DNA of 37,488 nucleotides, taken from Opitutaceae bacterium. Its GTDB lineage: Bacteria; Verrucomicrobiota; Verrucomicrobiia; Opitutales; Opitutaceae. The notes beneath the pieces are model-generated. The model did not search any database. It saw nothing but the letters and a program-made list of their open reading frames with translations, and was not told the origin of the DNA. Shown piece after piece: positions 15,873-24,300 of the stretch; position 1 is the first letter of the stretch, and the number at the start of each line of letters is the position of its first letter. Made by a program: the position numbers and the translations under genes. Location of the stretch: contig JAPKDW010000010.1 of assembly GCA_028822375.1 (NCBI GenBank), positions 1-37,488 of the forward strand. Direction: 5' to 3'.

Positions 15873-17732
15873 ATGTCCGACACCCCCAACATTCTCTGGA
15901 TCACCTCCGAGGACATGAGCCCGACCCTTGGCTGTTATGGTGATGCCTACGCGACCACTCCCTACCTCGACCAGCTCGCCAAAGACGGTGTCCTTTACAC
16001 CAATGCCTCCGCGACAGCCCCCGTTTGTTCCCCATCGCGTTCCTGCCTCATCAATGGGCTGCCTGCCACTTCTCAAGGCACTCAACAAATGCGTTCCGCG
16101 TTTCCAATTCCTGAATACATGATCGGCTTTCCGAGCGTCCTGCGCGAGGTTGGGCAATACACCTCAAACAACGTCAAGACGGACTACAACAGCGGTAATT
16201 GGGAAGCTATCATCGCCGCCTCCTGGGACGAAAGCAGCGACAATGCCCACTGGCGCAATCGCAAGGCAGACCAACCGTTCTTCTCCATCTTCAACCTCAT
16301 GACCTCTCACCAGAGTCGCACGATGGTCTGGCCCTACGAGCAATTCCTCTCAGAGGTTCAGAGTAAACTCGAAGCCAGCGAAATCCACGACCCCGACAAA
16401 GCGCCCATCCCTCCTTACTACCCCGACACCCCCGTCGTTCGCAAAACCCAGGCCCGCTTCTACGACTGCGTCACGGCGATGGACAAAGAAGTCGGCGCCA
16501 TTCTTCAGCAACTGGAAGACGACGGCCTCGCCGAAAACACGATCGTATTCTTCTACTCCGACCACGGCTCCGGCATGCCCCGCCATAAGCGCACGCTGCT
16601 CGATTCCGGCATAAAGGTTTCCCTCATTATTCGCTTTCCGGAAAAACACCAGCACCTAGCCCCCTCAGCCCCCGGCACTCGCGCCGATCGCCTCGTCAGC
16701 TTCGACGACTTCGGGCCTACCGCTCTCAGTCTCGCCGGCGCCAAAATTCCTGCTTACATGGAGGGCCAGCCCTTTCTCGGTGCAGCTGCCGTCTCGCGCC
16801 GTGAATACACATACGGCCACCGCGACCGCGTCGACGAAGCTCACGACCTGGCTCGATCCGTCCGTAACAAACAGTTCCTCTATATCCGCAATTACATGCC
16901 CCATCTGGGTTACAACCAGCCGACCGCCTGGCCAGACCTCGGAGAAATCCCCCACGAATTCTACGCCCTCGCCAAAACCGAGGACATGACCGTCCCCCAG
17001 AAACACTTCGCTGGCCCAACTCGCCAACTCGAAGAATTATACGACTGCCAAGCCGACCCCCAGAATCTCAAGAACCTCGCAAGCTCATCCGCCTACCACG
17101 ACGTCCTCGAAAGAATGCGAGCTCAACTCCAGGAGCGTATCCACGCAAGTCGCGACCTTGGTTTCCTCCCCGAAGCCCTCGCTTGGAAACTCAGCGAAGG
17201 CAGCACTCCTTACGAGCTCGCCCGCAGTTCTTCCGGCGCCTACGACCAATCACGTCTCGTCAACGCTGCCTCCCAAGTTGGACTCGGTACGAGCGAGGAT
17301 TTTCTCGTCAACCTGAAGCACCACGACCCCGGCGTCCGTTTCTGGGGCGCCGTCGGATTCAGCGCGGCAAAATCACTCTCCTCCAAAGCCATCGATTCGC
17401 TGACTGATGCCCTCAGCGACGACATCGCCAACGTTCGTATCGAAGCCGCGAACGCCCTCGCCCGCCACGGCCACACGGGGAAATCCATTCCCATCCTCGC
17501 CGCCGCCCTGGAAGAAGAGAACCTCGCGGCCGTCCAGCACGCCGCCCGCGCGATCGAACTGCTCGGCGAAAAAGCCAAAGCAGCCCTACCTGCCGTTGCC
17601 GCCTGCGACGTTCGCATGAAAGCTATCCGTCCCCCAGGCACCTCTCCAATCGTCGTCGACCCCGACAAAGACAAAGCCATGTTCGTCACCTTCTCCACTG
17701 AAGCCTTCCTCAAACAATTCGGCTCGAACTAG
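15873..17732 (+). CDS. Sulfatase with C-terminal HEAT-like repeats, no signal peptide
   Basis: 619 residues. The sulfatase domain starts at once ('TPNILWITSEDMSPTLGCYG', metal Asp/Glu at 13-14) and carries the formylglycine motif Cys52-Ser-Pro-Ser-Arg56. 'FFYSDHGSGMPRHKRTLLDSG' supplies the second metal site. Residues about 480-600 form alpha-helical HEAT-like repeats ('DPGVRFWGAVGFSAAK', 'IANVRIEAANALARHG', 'LAAVQHAARAIELLG'), a known fusion in planctomycete and verrucomicrobial sulfatases. There is no signal peptide from ATG 15873, and the upstream sequence is the four-helix-bundle remnant, so the original start may have been lost. Codon use is strikingly C-rich at third positions compared with neighbours, which suggests a different origin. 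Substrate unknown. Confidence 0.9.
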   Translation: MSDTPNILWITSEDMSPTLGCYGDAYATTPYLDQLAKDGVLYTNASATAPVCSPSRSCLINGLPATSQGTQQMRSAFPIPEYMIGFPSVLREVGQYTSNNVKTDYNSGNWEAIIAASWDESSDNAHWRNRKADQPFFSIFNLMTSHQSRTMVWPYEQFLSEVQSKLEASEIHDPDKAPIPPYYPDTPVVRKTQARFYDCVTAMDKEVGAILQQLEDDGLAENTIVFFYSDHGSGMPRHKRTLLDSGIKVSLIIRFPEKHQHLAPSAPGTRADRLVSFDDFGPTALSLAGAKIPAYMEGQPFLGAAAVSRREYTYGHRDRVDEAHDLARSVRNKQFLYIRNYMPHLGYNQPTAWPDLGEIPHEFYALAKTEDMTVPQKHFAGPTRQLEELYDCQADPQNLKNLASSSAYHDVLERMRAQLQERIHASRDLGFLPEALAWKLSEGSTPYELARSSSGAYDQSRLVNAASQVGLGTSEDFLVNLKHHDPGVRFWGAVGFSAAKSLSSKAIDSLTDALSDDIANVRIEAANALARHGHTGKSIPILAAALEEENLAAVQHAARAIELLGEKAKAALPAVAACDVRMKAIRPPGTSPIVVDPDKDKAMFVTFSTEAFLKQFGSN

Positions 17733-18050
17733 TCTCGTATGAATTCATGAGATTGGTCTCAGAGACTGTTAATTAAGGCAGAAATCTTATATTTGGTTGA
17801 TTGTAGGAGCGGGTTTATCCCGCGATTCCCCTTAATCGATCACACGCAAATCAATTCTATCGCGGTCCACGCTTAGCGCATACGCGTCAACTTAACTGAA
17901 AATCATCTAAAACCACGCCGCCTTGCGTCTACGACGAGAATTCGGCGTGGTATCTGCAATAACCTTCCTCAATCCGGCCTAAGTTCACGCCAATGCGCTT
18001 AGCGGGACCACTCCTACAATGACTTATTGAAAAGCCTCTAAGAAAGAACC
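17733..18050. other. Intergenic stretch occupied by a repeat element
   Basis: Nearly the whole 318-bp gap is the composite palindromic element listed at 17758-18042. Nothing else was recognised; the promoter of the next sulfatase would have to lie within the element. Confidence 0.6.
17758..18042. repeat. Long composite MITE-like element with nested palindromes
   Basis: Left outer end CTCAGAGACTGTTAATTAAG (17758 onward) and right outer end GACTTATTGAAAAGCCTCTA (18021-18040) are inverted versions of the same terminus. Inner arms: TTGTAGGAGCGGG (from 17801) and CCACTCCTACAA (18008-18019). Further inside, GCTTAGCGCATACGCGTCAA and, inverted, CACGCCAATGCGCTTAGC form another pair, and ACCACGCCG/CGGCGTGGT (17912-17920, 17943-17951) form a central hairpin. 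It is about 285 bp, roughly 180 bp longer than the copy at 14743-14847, as if one palindrome had inserted into another. The right end supplies an AAGAAAG a few bases before the next start codon. Confidence 0.75.
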
Positions 18051-19790
18051 ATGAACTCACGAGCAAAAACAGTCGCTTATATTAGCCTTCTAACGGGTCT
18101 GACTCTAGTCAGCACTATCTCTCACGCCGCCGGATCGCCAAACGTCATTTTGATAATGACCGATGACCAGGGTTATGGAGAACTATCCAGTCACGGACAT
18201 GCTATATTGAAGACTCCAAACTTGGATCGCCTACGCGATGAAAGCGTACGCCTGACTGACTTTCATGTATCCTCGAAGTGTTCGCCCACCCGAGGAGCCT
18301 TGATGACGGGAAGACACTGCCGACACGTGGGGGTTCGCGAGGCGGACAATGGTCGTAACATCATAGGCAGAGAGTTTTCCACTGTAGCCGATATATTCTC
18401 AGATAATGGATACAAAACCGGGATCTTCGGGAAATGGCACCTGGGTGGGCATTATCCATTCAGGCCACAAGATCGAGGATTCGACGAAGTGGTCATACAC
18501 ACGAACGGTGCGATAGGCACCACTGGCGATAGATGGGACAATGACTATTACGACGATCTCTTTTGGCATAATGGCAGGCTGCAACGGTATGCGGGCTACT
18601 GCACCGATATTTGGTTCGAAGAGGCGATGGCCTGGATGAAGCAATCGACAGACAAGGAACAGCCGTTCTTCTGCTACCTTCCAACCAATGCGCCCCATGG
18701 GCCTCATATTGTGCCTGACAAATATGCCGAGCCCTATCGAAAAGCCGGGAGAACGGATGCCGACCGCCTGGGCATGATCAGCAATTTCGATGAGAACATG
18801 GGCAGATTGATGTCCTTCCTGAAATCGTCCGGACTTCAGCAAAATACGATCCTAATCTTTCTCACCGACAATGGCGCTCCACAGAGAACGGGAGACAATG
18901 CTGGTATGCGTGGCGGGAAAGGTAATGGATACGATGGTGGACACCGCGTACCATTCTTAATTCGATGGCCGGATGGATCAATAACAGGCGGGAAAGACGT
19001 GGACACCCTCACTGCGCACATCGATGTGTTACCAAGCCTAATCGATCTCTGTGGGCTATCGCCAGGTGATACGCGGTTCGATGGAATCAGTTTCGCGTCT
19101 TTGCTACAGGGGAAACGAAATAGCCAGTTCGATAACCGGGTGCTCATTGAATCCTACTCCGGGGTAGTCCTGACAGAAGAGTGGCGCTTGGTAAACAATG
19201 AGGAACTGCATAATATCCAAAACGATCCCGCTCAGGAGAAGGACTTGGCGGATGAATTCCCCGAACTAGTCAGCAAATTCCGCAAAGCGCTGGATAAAAA
19301 CAGAGCCGACGATTTTAGTGTCACCCCGAGAATAATCATCGGCTCGGAGTTTCAACCAGAACAAGCGTTTACGATCTACCACTGGTATGATCATCATGGA
19401 TACTACAATAACCTAAAAGTCACCCAGGGCCAATTGATCAATGGAGTGATTCCCATTGAAGTCACGAAGTCTGGAAAATTCGAATTCACACTACGACGCT
19501 GGCCCTCCGATCTGGACATACCGATTAGCTCAAAACCGGATAACGATTTAGACGGGTTTAAATTATTCAACGCATCAGATCCCGATCATCGTTTTAAAGC
19601 GATAGATATTCGTTACGCCAGACTACGAGTTGGGTTGTTTGATAAATCTAGTCCTGTTTCCAAAACGATATCATCCGTCGTCTTCAGTTTGCATCTCGAA
19701 GCCGGCGAAACCGAAATCGAAACCTGGTTTACTACCGCAGATGGAAAAACGCTTGGAGCGTACTATTTGGACGTTCGACGAATTAATTGA
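18051..19790 (+). CDS. Secreted arylsulfatase A-like sulfatase
   Basis: 579 residues with a Sec signal (cleavage near 'ISHAAG', residue 27). 'NVILIMTDDQGYGELSSHG' carries the metal-binding Asp38-Asp39; the formylglycine motif is Cys77-Ser-Pro-Thr-Arg81 in 'SSKCSPTRGALMTGRH'. 'GIFGKWHLGGHYPFRPQDRG' and 'IFLTDNGAPQRTG' complete the active site. Residues about 420-579 form a C-terminal beta-rich extension typical of this arylsulfatase group ('YHWYDHHGYYNNLKVTQGQ'). It releases sulfate from an unknown, probably polysaccharide, substrate in the periplasm. It is followed after 78 bp by the third DUF1592 gene and may be co-transcribed with it. Confidence 0.93.
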   Translation: MNSRAKTVAYISLLTGLTLVSTISHAAGSPNVILIMTDDQGYGELSSHGHAILKTPNLDRLRDESVRLTDFHVSSKCSPTRGALMTGRHCRHVGVREADNGRNIIGREFSTVADIFSDNGYKTGIFGKWHLGGHYPFRPQDRGFDEVVIHTNGAIGTTGDRWDNDYYDDLFWHNGRLQRYAGYCTDIWFEEAMAWMKQSTDKEQPFFCYLPTNAPHGPHIVPDKYAEPYRKAGRTDADRLGMISNFDENMGRLMSFLKSSGLQQNTILIFLTDNGAPQRTGDNAGMRGGKGNGYDGGHRVPFLIRWPDGSITGGKDVDTLTAHIDVLPSLIDLCGLSPGDTRFDGISFASLLQGKRNSQFDNRVLIESYSGVVLTEEWRLVNNEELHNIQNDPAQEKDLADEFPELVSKFRKALDKNRADDFSVTPRIIIGSEFQPEQAFTIYHWYDHHGYYNNLKVTQGQLINGVIPIEVTKSGKFEFTLRRWPSDLDIPISSKPDNDLDGFKLFNASDPDHRFKAIDIRYARLRVGLFDKSSPVSKTISSVVFSLHLEAGETEIETWFTTADGKTLGAYYLDVRRIN

Positions 19791-19868
19791 AAAGAGCTGT
19801 ACTGAATCACGACCAGGTCCCAGGTTGATGATTCCTGAGATGACCCTTACCGCTCATTTTTCCAATGT

Positions 19869-21938
19869 ATGATGACAAGAACTCATAACATTTTTGCCTC
19901 ACTAGTTCTCACGGCATTTGCTTGTTCTGCTACCAGTCCCGCAATGCCAGGAGCGGATCTCGAAACCGATTCGGCAAAAGCATTCAGCATGGAGGAACTA
20001 CCGGTTTTCATGAAAACCTATTGTGCCGATTGTCATAATCCGGAAAAAGAAAAGGGTGATATCGACCTTACACCGATTATCGAAAACCTGGACCTGGCCG
20101 GAACCGATATCCTCGAGCACGTATTCGACATGGTGTCCTTCCTCGAAATGCCCCCGGAAGACGAAAACCAACCCAGCTATGACGAACGTCAACAGTTTCT
20201 AAAAGGCTTGGGATCTCTTCTCCCGGGTTCCGAGATTGAAATGAAGGATCTTTTCGCTCAGCCCGCCCATGGCAATTACGTCAACCACGAGAAACTTTTT
20301 ACCGAGCCTGGGCAACGCAAGGCGGCCACACCGGTTCGCCTTTGGCGCATGAGCCCGCATATTTTCAAGGAGCAGGCCAATCGAATCTCTCGCACGGTCA
20401 TGCTGCGAGTTCAGGCAAACCAGGGTTCGGATGGTCTCCATCCGGCATTTTCCTACATGACGCCGCCCCACGCTTTCCGCGACCATGCAGAAGCCCATTC
20501 CTTTGAAGAAGCCACTACCGAGTTACTTTTTAATGTATGTTGGCAGATCTCCGGCTACGAAATTAATTCGCCAAAATCATCGGATATTATTCAGGGATTT
20601 CTAAAGTTGAAAACGCCCGCCAAGGAGGATTGGAAAAAGATGATCCGCCTCCAATATAGTATGGCGCTTCGCCGCGATCCTACCGAAGAGGAGTTTGACG
20701 GTTTAATCGCTTTGGGTGAAAAAACTCGCACCGAAACCGGTATTCGGGAGGCTTTGCAAACCGTGCTAACGGCCGTCCTTCTCAAACCCGAGGCGGTCTA
20801 CCGATTTGAAATAGGTCAAGGTGAACCGGATCAATACGGTCGAGTGTTCCTGGCGCCGAATGAGGTGATGCATGCAATTGCGTTTGCGCTCACGGACAAG
20901 GTGCCAGATCCATCGCTCACCAATGCGATGGGGACTGGCAAACTGGAAACTCGTGCCGACGTTCGCAAACAGGTCGAACGTCTCCTAGCAAACAGAGAAG
21001 CGACGAAAGAAAGGATACTGCGTTTCTTTCAGGAGTATTTTGAGTATCCGAGCGCTACGGAAGTTTTTAAAGATGCCCGTCGTCCCAACGCTATTTTTGC
21101 CAATAATCGGGTTGCCGACGCGGATGACCTCGTGCTTTGGATCTTGGGTGAAGACAGGGATGTACTGAAGCGCCTACTTACCGAAGAGCATTTATTTGTA
21201 TCGCGAAAAGCGATTCTCGGTCGCGAACCGGTGGTCTTCCGCGCGAGGCGGGATTTTCTGCCGGATTATGGTTTTCAGAACGATTGGGTGTACAATGAGA
21301 ACCAACCGGTCAAACCGACGGAAGCTCGTAGATCCGGAATGTTGACGCACCCTGCATGGCTGTTGGCCTTTTCTGACAATGAAAAAAACCAGGCCATCCA
21401 ACGTGGAAAGTGGATACAAACGAAGCTCCTCGGAGGCACGATTCCAGAAACCCCAATCGGCGTTGACGCCAAACTTCCTGACGATCCACATCTGACCTTG
21501 CGGGAGAAGATGGGCAAGGTGACCAATGCTGAATACTGCTGGCGTTGTCACCAAAAAATGGATCCATTAGGACTGCCGCTTGAGCAGTTTGACGACTTCG
21601 GCCGTTTTCGCAAGATGGAGCTTGATAAGCCGGTCGTCACCACAGGCAGGATAGCTATTGGCGACCCCGAACTCGACGGACCGATAACGGACTCTTATGA
21701 AATGATGGAGCGCCTTGCGAATTCCACACGCGTGGAACAGGTTTTTGTCCGCCACGTATTTCGTTACTTTCTTGGTCGCAATGAAACGATAGACGATGCC
21801 CCCACCTTGATCGATGCCCATAACGCTTATCGCGAGAACAACGGCAGTATGAAAGCGCTCGTTGCTTCGTTGCTTACCTCCGATTCTTTTCTCTATCGCC
21901 AATTGCCGCCCGAATCAATGCAGGCTTCTAATAATTAG
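19869..21938 (+). CDS. DUF1592/DUF1588-type planctomycete cytochrome protein, short form (copy 3)
   Basis: 689 residues, 140-180 shorter than the two minus-strand paralogues. A Sec signal covers about 1-27. Heme motif CADCH (Cys52, Cys55, His56) is followed by 'NPEKEKGDIDLTP'; a second motif CWRCH is Cys557, Cys560, His561, followed by 'QKMDPLGLPLEQFDDFG' (DUF1588). The DUF1587-equivalent region reads 'RLWRMSPHIFKEQANRIS'. DUF1592 spans about 310-440, and the C-terminus matches DUF1585 ('FVRHVFRYFLGRNE', 'LVASLLTSDSFLYRQ'). The large variable middle domain of the other copies is reduced here. The DUF1552 partner follows 29 bp after the stop. An alternative ATG is the next codon. Confidence 0.9.
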   Translation: MMTRTHNIFASLVLTAFACSATSPAMPGADLETDSAKAFSMEELPVFMKTYCADCHNPEKEKGDIDLTPIIENLDLAGTDILEHVFDMVSFLEMPPEDENQPSYDERQQFLKGLGSLLPGSEIEMKDLFAQPAHGNYVNHEKLFTEPGQRKAATPVRLWRMSPHIFKEQANRISRTVMLRVQANQGSDGLHPAFSYMTPPHAFRDHAEAHSFEEATTELLFNVCWQISGYEINSPKSSDIIQGFLKLKTPAKEDWKKMIRLQYSMALRRDPTEEEFDGLIALGEKTRTETGIREALQTVLTAVLLKPEAVYRFEIGQGEPDQYGRVFLAPNEVMHAIAFALTDKVPDPSLTNAMGTGKLETRADVRKQVERLLANREATKERILRFFQEYFEYPSATEVFKDARRPNAIFANNRVADADDLVLWILGEDRDVLKRLLTEEHLFVSRKAILGREPVVFRARRDFLPDYGFQNDWVYNENQPVKPTEARRSGMLTHPAWLLAFSDNEKNQAIQRGKWIQTKLLGGTIPETPIGVDAKLPDDPHLTLREKMGKVTNAEYCWRCHQKMDPLGLPLEQFDDFGRFRKMELDKPVVTTGRIAIGDPELDGPITDSYEMMERLANSTRVEQVFVRHVFRYFLGRNETIDDAPTLIDAHNAYRENNGSMKALVASLLTSDSFLYRQLPPESMQASNN

Positions 21939-21967
21939 ATTCAAAACCGACTCCCCAATCTTCTGAA

Positions 21968-23350
21968 ATGAAAATGCCACAACTCTCACGCCGCAGGTTC
22001 CTCAACCATCTTTCGCTTGGGGCTAGCGCTCCGATCCTATTGCCCTTGCTGAACAACATCGCCCTGGGGGAAGAAGGAAAGGTGGCTCCCCTCCGGTTCT
22101 TATTCGTAGTGGAAGGCAATAGTGTGCCGCCCCAACAAGTTTGTCCGATTGGCATTCCCTTTATCGAGAGAGAACAACGAAATGGATACGTTGAGCATTC
22201 ACTGGATGGAAGCACTTTGCCAACGGCCTTGAAACCGGTGGAACAATTTCGTGACAAGCTCACCATTGTGCAGGGCCTCTCCGGGCGGATGTGCTCCGGC
22301 GGTCACTCCAGTGACCATGGCGCGCTTGGCGCCTACCATGCCAACCAGGGGCGCAGTATTCTGGCACCCACAATCGATGCTGTGCTTGGCCAAGCAAATC
22401 CCGGAATTTTCGAGAACCTGGTTCTCGGTATTTCCAGCAACGCAAAAAAGGTAGTGGATTTCAACTGCTCCGCAGCCGCTCGCGGGCGCAGCCTCGCCAC
22501 CTTGCTTCACCCCTCAGTAGCCTATGAGCGATTGTTTGGCAGTGTGGCCGAAGGCGAAGCCAAAGCTTCCTTCCAAGCCCGCAGCAATCTGCTCGATTAC
22601 ATGCGGGAGGATATCAAACACGCGCGCCGGGAACTGGGTTCCATTGAAAAGGAAAAAATGGATGCCTACCTGTCCTCATTCGAGACTCTCCAATCGACTT
22701 CCAAACGGCTCGTTGAATACCGTGATACTCTAAAGGAAGTGGCGCCAGCGGTGACCGATAAATACTCGTCCACTGTCGAGACCGATCGACTCGATGCCCA
22801 CTTCGAATTGGCCACCGCTGCATTGATTGGCGGACTTAGCAATTGCGCCACGATCTCATCGGGTGTCGGTTTTCCCAATTTTAATATTACCTTCAGCGGG
22901 CTCGGCATCACCACGGGCAAACATCCGATGGGGCATGCGCTTTACAATGAGGAGAATCATGATGCTTGGGAAATGTCGGAAAAGATTCGCGCCTTCCATT
23001 TCCAGCTCATCGCGCGAACCATGCGAAAGCTGCAATCTATGCCTGAGGGCGACGGCGGCACCATGCTGGACAACACCGTGGTCGTTTACCTGAGTGACGG
23101 TGCTGAGACGCACCACAGCCGTTGTTTCGAATGGCCGTTCGTGGTGCTGGGGGATGCCAACGGGCGCATCAAGTCAGGTGGTCGTTACCTTCAGTATCCA
23201 GATTATGGAACTAAAGGACACCGCACGATCAACGCGCTCTACAATACGTTTCTCCACGCGGCCAAAATACAAAAAAATGACTTTGGCCATATGGATCCGA
23301 ACCTCGACGAAAGCATGCACCGCGGTCCGCTCAGCGAAATGCTGGCATAA
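21968..23350 (+). CDS. DUF1552-family protein, Tat-exported, lacking HXXSHH (copy 3)
   Basis: 460 residues with a twin-arginine signal ('LSRRRFLNHLSLGASAP'). It aligns in outline with the other DUF1552 proteins: 'TIVQGLSGRMCSGGHSSDHG' early, a helical middle 'KEKMDAYLSSFETLQ', and 'VVYLSDGAETHHSRCFEWP' late. The HxxSHH box that names the family is not present; the equivalent stretch is His319-Pro-Met-Gly-His323, followed by 'YNEENHDAWE' with His331. It is the partner of the preceding short DUF1592 protein (29 bp gap). The TAA stop at 23348-23350 belongs to the end of the MITE-like element that follows. Confidence 0.87.
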   Translation: MKMPQLSRRRFLNHLSLGASAPILLPLLNNIALGEEGKVAPLRFLFVVEGNSVPPQQVCPIGIPFIEREQRNGYVEHSLDGSTLPTALKPVEQFRDKLTIVQGLSGRMCSGGHSSDHGALGAYHANQGRSILAPTIDAVLGQANPGIFENLVLGISSNAKKVVDFNCSAAARGRSLATLLHPSVAYERLFGSVAEGEAKASFQARSNLLDYMREDIKHARRELGSIEKEKMDAYLSSFETLQSTSKRLVEYRDTLKEVAPAVTDKYSSTVETDRLDAHFELATAALIGGLSNCATISSGVGFPNFNITFSGLGITTGKHPMGHALYNEENHDAWEMSEKIRAFHFQLIARTMRKLQSMPEGDGGTMLDNTVVVYLSDGAETHHSRCFEWPFVVLGDANGRIKSGGRYLQYPDYGTKGHRTINALYNTFLHAAKIQKNDFGHMDPNLDESMHRGPLSEMLA

Positions 23351-23495
23351 GATACTGTTAAATAAGTCGTGTAGGAGCGGGTTTACCCCGCGATAGTGCA
23401 GATAGACATAAATGGAAACGAGGGACATCGCGGGATAAACCCGCTCCTACAATTTGGTTGTGGAGCAATTTTAGACTTATTAAACAGGCCCTAAT
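23346..23495. repeat. MITE-like nested palindrome, GGTTTACCCC subtype
   Basis: Outer ends ATAAGATACTGTTAAATAAG (23347 on) and AGACTTATTAAACAGGCCCT (23473-23492) are inverted repeats. Inner arms TGTAGGAGCGGGTTTACCCC (23370-23389) and GGGATAAACCCGCTCCTACA (23432-23451) pair over about 20 bp with a CGCGAT/ATCGCG continuation. The first bases form the stop codon of the preceding DUF1552 gene. Confidence 0.85.
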
Positions 23496-23525
23496 AATTT
23501 TAATTGAAACTAAACGGCAGAAACG

Positions 23526-24215
23526 ATGAAAACGCCCAGTCTCATTCGCATTCCCCAACTCACTCTGCTATCTGCAATTATCGTATTGGTTCCTGCTTTT
23601 CTCCAGGCCAAGGCTGATGAATCCCAATCAGCCATTTTTCAAAAAGAAACAGGAAAAGAGGAGGCTTTCGATCTCAAAGGGAAAACCCGTGAGCGTAATG
23701 GGGCTTACGAGTTTTTCATTCCACACGGCGAAAAGTACACCACGTTTGCCCTCTCTGAGGAACCGCGCCAGCTTTGCGCCCGATTGAGCGAGGAAGGGAC
23801 CGCGCAGATGAAGGACCTGGAAGGTCTAGCTATGGGTCGCTGGCGCATAGCCGGCAAATGCATTCCGAATCCGAATGGCAAAGGCCATATAATAACATCG
23901 GTCCAAGAAATCGAACCACTCGGTCCTGGGGTCGTTTATACCGAAGACCGCGAGCTTACCGGTACTCTTGAAGTCTTGGGCGATCCGAATGCCAAGGATT
24001 TCCTGACCACGTCCTCCATGCATTTTCATAGCGACGACGGCATAGTTTACCGTATTCCCGCTAAGAAATTCAAGCTCAAGCCGAGCGGGCTCAGTTATCA
24101 ACAGGCAGCTCTTTTTGACAAAAAATCCATAAGAATGAAAGCCCGAATCCAAATCTACCGCGAGCAGCCTTTTCGTGTGGCAACTGTATTTAATTTCGCT
24201 GAAGCGGGTGGTTGA
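23526..24215 (+). CDS. Unrecognised secreted protein
   Basis: 229 residues with a clear Sec signal ('LTLLSAIIVLVPAFLQAKA', cleavage near residue 29-30). I do not recognise the family. The mature part is predicted mostly beta: 'AYEFFIPHGEKYTTFALSEE', 'MGRWRIAGKCIPNPNGKG', 'ITSVQEIEPLG', 'ELTGTLEVLGD', 'MHFHSDDGIVYRIPAKKF'. Two Cys residues ('QLCARL' and 'GKCIPN') are about 30 residues apart and could form a disulfide. It reads like a two-repeat small beta-barrel (the GxW/I-x-G and LTGTLEV motifs recur), but that is only an impression. It lies between two MITE-like elements, downstream of the third DUF1592-DUF1552 pair, and has no obvious operon partner. Confidence 0.75.
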   Translation: MKTPSLIRIPQLTLLSAIIVLVPAFLQAKADESQSAIFQKETGKEEAFDLKGKTRERNGAYEFFIPHGEKYTTFALSEEPRQLCARLSEEGTAQMKDLEGLAMGRWRIAGKCIPNPNGKGHIITSVQEIEPLGPGVVYTEDRELTGTLEVLGDPNAKDFLTTSSMHFHSDDGIVYRIPAKKFKLKPSGLSYQQAALFDKKSIRMKARIQIYREQPFRVATVFNFAEAGG

Positions 24216-24300
24216 GTCATGCGAATTCACATAGCGGAATATTGCTCTGAACTCCTCTCCTGCCCCTTCAAGATTACTGATACTCCGGAGTGCCATAAAT

